DNA of 39,842 bases, from positions 1-39,842 of the forward strand of contig JACSSC010000014.1 of the NCBI GenBank assembly GCA_014879445.1, in the 5' to 3' direction. This stretch comes from Candidatus Competibacteraceae bacterium (GTDB lineage Bacteria > Bacteroidota > Bacteroidia > CAIKAF01). The translations under genes were made by a program, and so were the position numbers. Shown piece after piece: positions 39,234-39,842 of the stretch. The notes beneath the pieces are model-generated. The model was not told the DNA's origin and made no database searches. It saw only the letters and a list, made by a program, of their open reading frames with translations. Position 1 is the stretch's first letter. Every line of letters starts with the position of its first letter.

Positions 39234-39812
39234 TTATCTCTGCTTACCTTCAATAGCACAAAGAAGAATGCCCATAGCAATAGCAAACTCAGGCGAGAAC
39301 GAGGGGTCTTCTTTCAACATAACCACCTGCACTTTGCTAAGAAACGGATTAAAATTATTTCGATAATGAGCAACTTCAGCATTATTAACCATAACATGAA
39401 AACGTTGAGGAATCAGATTGGTAATAAACCTTCTCAAGAGAGCCATCATGGTACTATCTTCTTTGATATTACCTATTTCTCGGTCATCCAAATCCATGAT
39501 AATCCATTCATCGCGAAGAATTGACTTCCATCCTTTGCGCTTAGCAGCACCAATTTTCTGTCCGGTACGGCTGTCATAAAAATCATATGCAGAGGAAAAG
39601 TCAATAATTTTTCTGGCTTTAATCTGAATCACTGCTTCACTCTTTGTTTCGTCGGTATAAAGCGTAATATCTTCCTTCAATTTGAATGCTTTAAGATGAG
39701 CGAAGAGAATTTGCCTTTGATTCTCATCAAAAACCTGAAAATCAGACCCTAATAGCTTCAAAAACTTCTTCTTAATCAGAAATTGTTTACCTGTAATTGC
39801 AACTGCTGTCAT
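39234..39812 (-). CDS. Tubby/LURP-one/scramblase-like protein
   Basis: The 192-aa protein resembles the Tubby-like C-terminal fold shared by LURP-one-related and phospholipid-scramblase proteins: alternating strands such as FLIKKKFLKLLGSDFQVFDENQRQILFAHLKAFKLKEDITLYTDE, RKIIDFSSAYDFYDSRTGQKIGAAKRKG and WIIMDLDDREIGNIKED, ending in a hydrophobic helix (EFAIAMGILLCAIEG) as in scramblase-type members. No signal peptide is visible. The true function in bacteria is unknown. The end at 39812 is 30 bp from the window edge, so its promoter is not seen. Confidence 0.6.
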   Translation of the reverse strand: MTAVAITGKQFLIKKKFLKLLGSDFQVFDENQRQILFAHLKAFKLKEDITLYTDETKSEAVIQIKARKIIDFSSAYDFYDSRTGQKIGAAKRKGWKSILRDEWIIMDLDDREIGNIKEDSTMMALLRRFITNLIPQRFHVMVNNAEVAHYRNNFNPFLSKVQVVMLKEDPSFSPEFAIAMGILLCAIEGKQR

Positions 39813-39842
39813 ATTTTTATATTTTAAATGAATACAATGATA

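Overview
The window looks like a contig end from a member of the Bacteroidota, probably a Chitinophagales/Sphingobacteriia-type lineage. The evidence is as follows: AT-rich DNA; repeated TAnnTTTG -7 promoter elements, several with TTG about 19-21 nt upstream; a short RpoD-type primary sigma factor (287 aa, no region 1.1); a secreted protein with a C-terminal domain like those of type IX secretion; and families typical of this phylum (DUF4476, DUF4159, MORN-repeat proteins). The first 19 bases are an exact Nextera/Tn5 mosaic-end sequence, so the left edge is a library artefact and the first gene is cut by it. No insertion sequence, integrase, prophage module or CRISPR array was seen.

Layout. 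1-6.4 kb: truncated fibre-like surface protein, AAA_28-type ATPase overlapping a RecQ helicase, then on the minus strand a Cys/Met-metabolism PLP enzyme and sucC. 6.4-6.6 kb: a compact GC-rich noncoding block. 6.6-16.3 kb: a dense signalling island. On the minus strand it has a 1019-aa PAS/GAF histidine kinase, a cobalamin-binding protein carrying the CarH-type light-sensor motif but no DNA-binding domain, a second histidine kinase whose start overlaps it by 4 bp, an Rcp1-like response regulator, a REC-PAS-HisKA_3 kinase and a four-helix-bundle membrane sensor without an output domain. A LuxR-type response regulator lies divergently on the plus strand behind three helically phased TACGTA palindromes.

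16.4-22.5 kb: a 7TM-HD phosphodiesterase (PgpH-like, probably c-di-AMP), a membrane class III nucleotide cyclase, a umuDC SOS-mutagenesis operon with a candidate operator, a kinase-fold-like orphan and a small membrane protein. 22.6-28 kb: Hsp20 with an intrinsic terminator, an unusual MORN/trypsin fusion, folC with a nearly leaderless promoter, tRNA-Val(UAC) preceded by two tandem tRNA-fragment repeats, and dnaN. 28-39.8 kb: DUF4159 protein, gcvT, DUF4476 protein, sppA, a roughly 0.56-kb gap with no recognisable gene, two small membrane proteins, dapF, a DegP/HtrA protease, rpoD, a beta-lactamase-fold lipoprotein, a YceI lipoprotein and a Tubby/LURP-one-like protein.

The most notable candidate system is the 8.9-11.6 kb unit. 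It couples a putative adenosylcobalamin photoreceptor, lacking the usual MerR domain, to a histidine kinase and a single-domain response regulator, which suggests B12/light sensing feeding a phosphorelay instead of direct DNA binding. That is inference from motifs and gene order. The second is the pair of 49-bp tRNA-Val-fragment repeats in the 5' leader of the real tRNA-Val gene.
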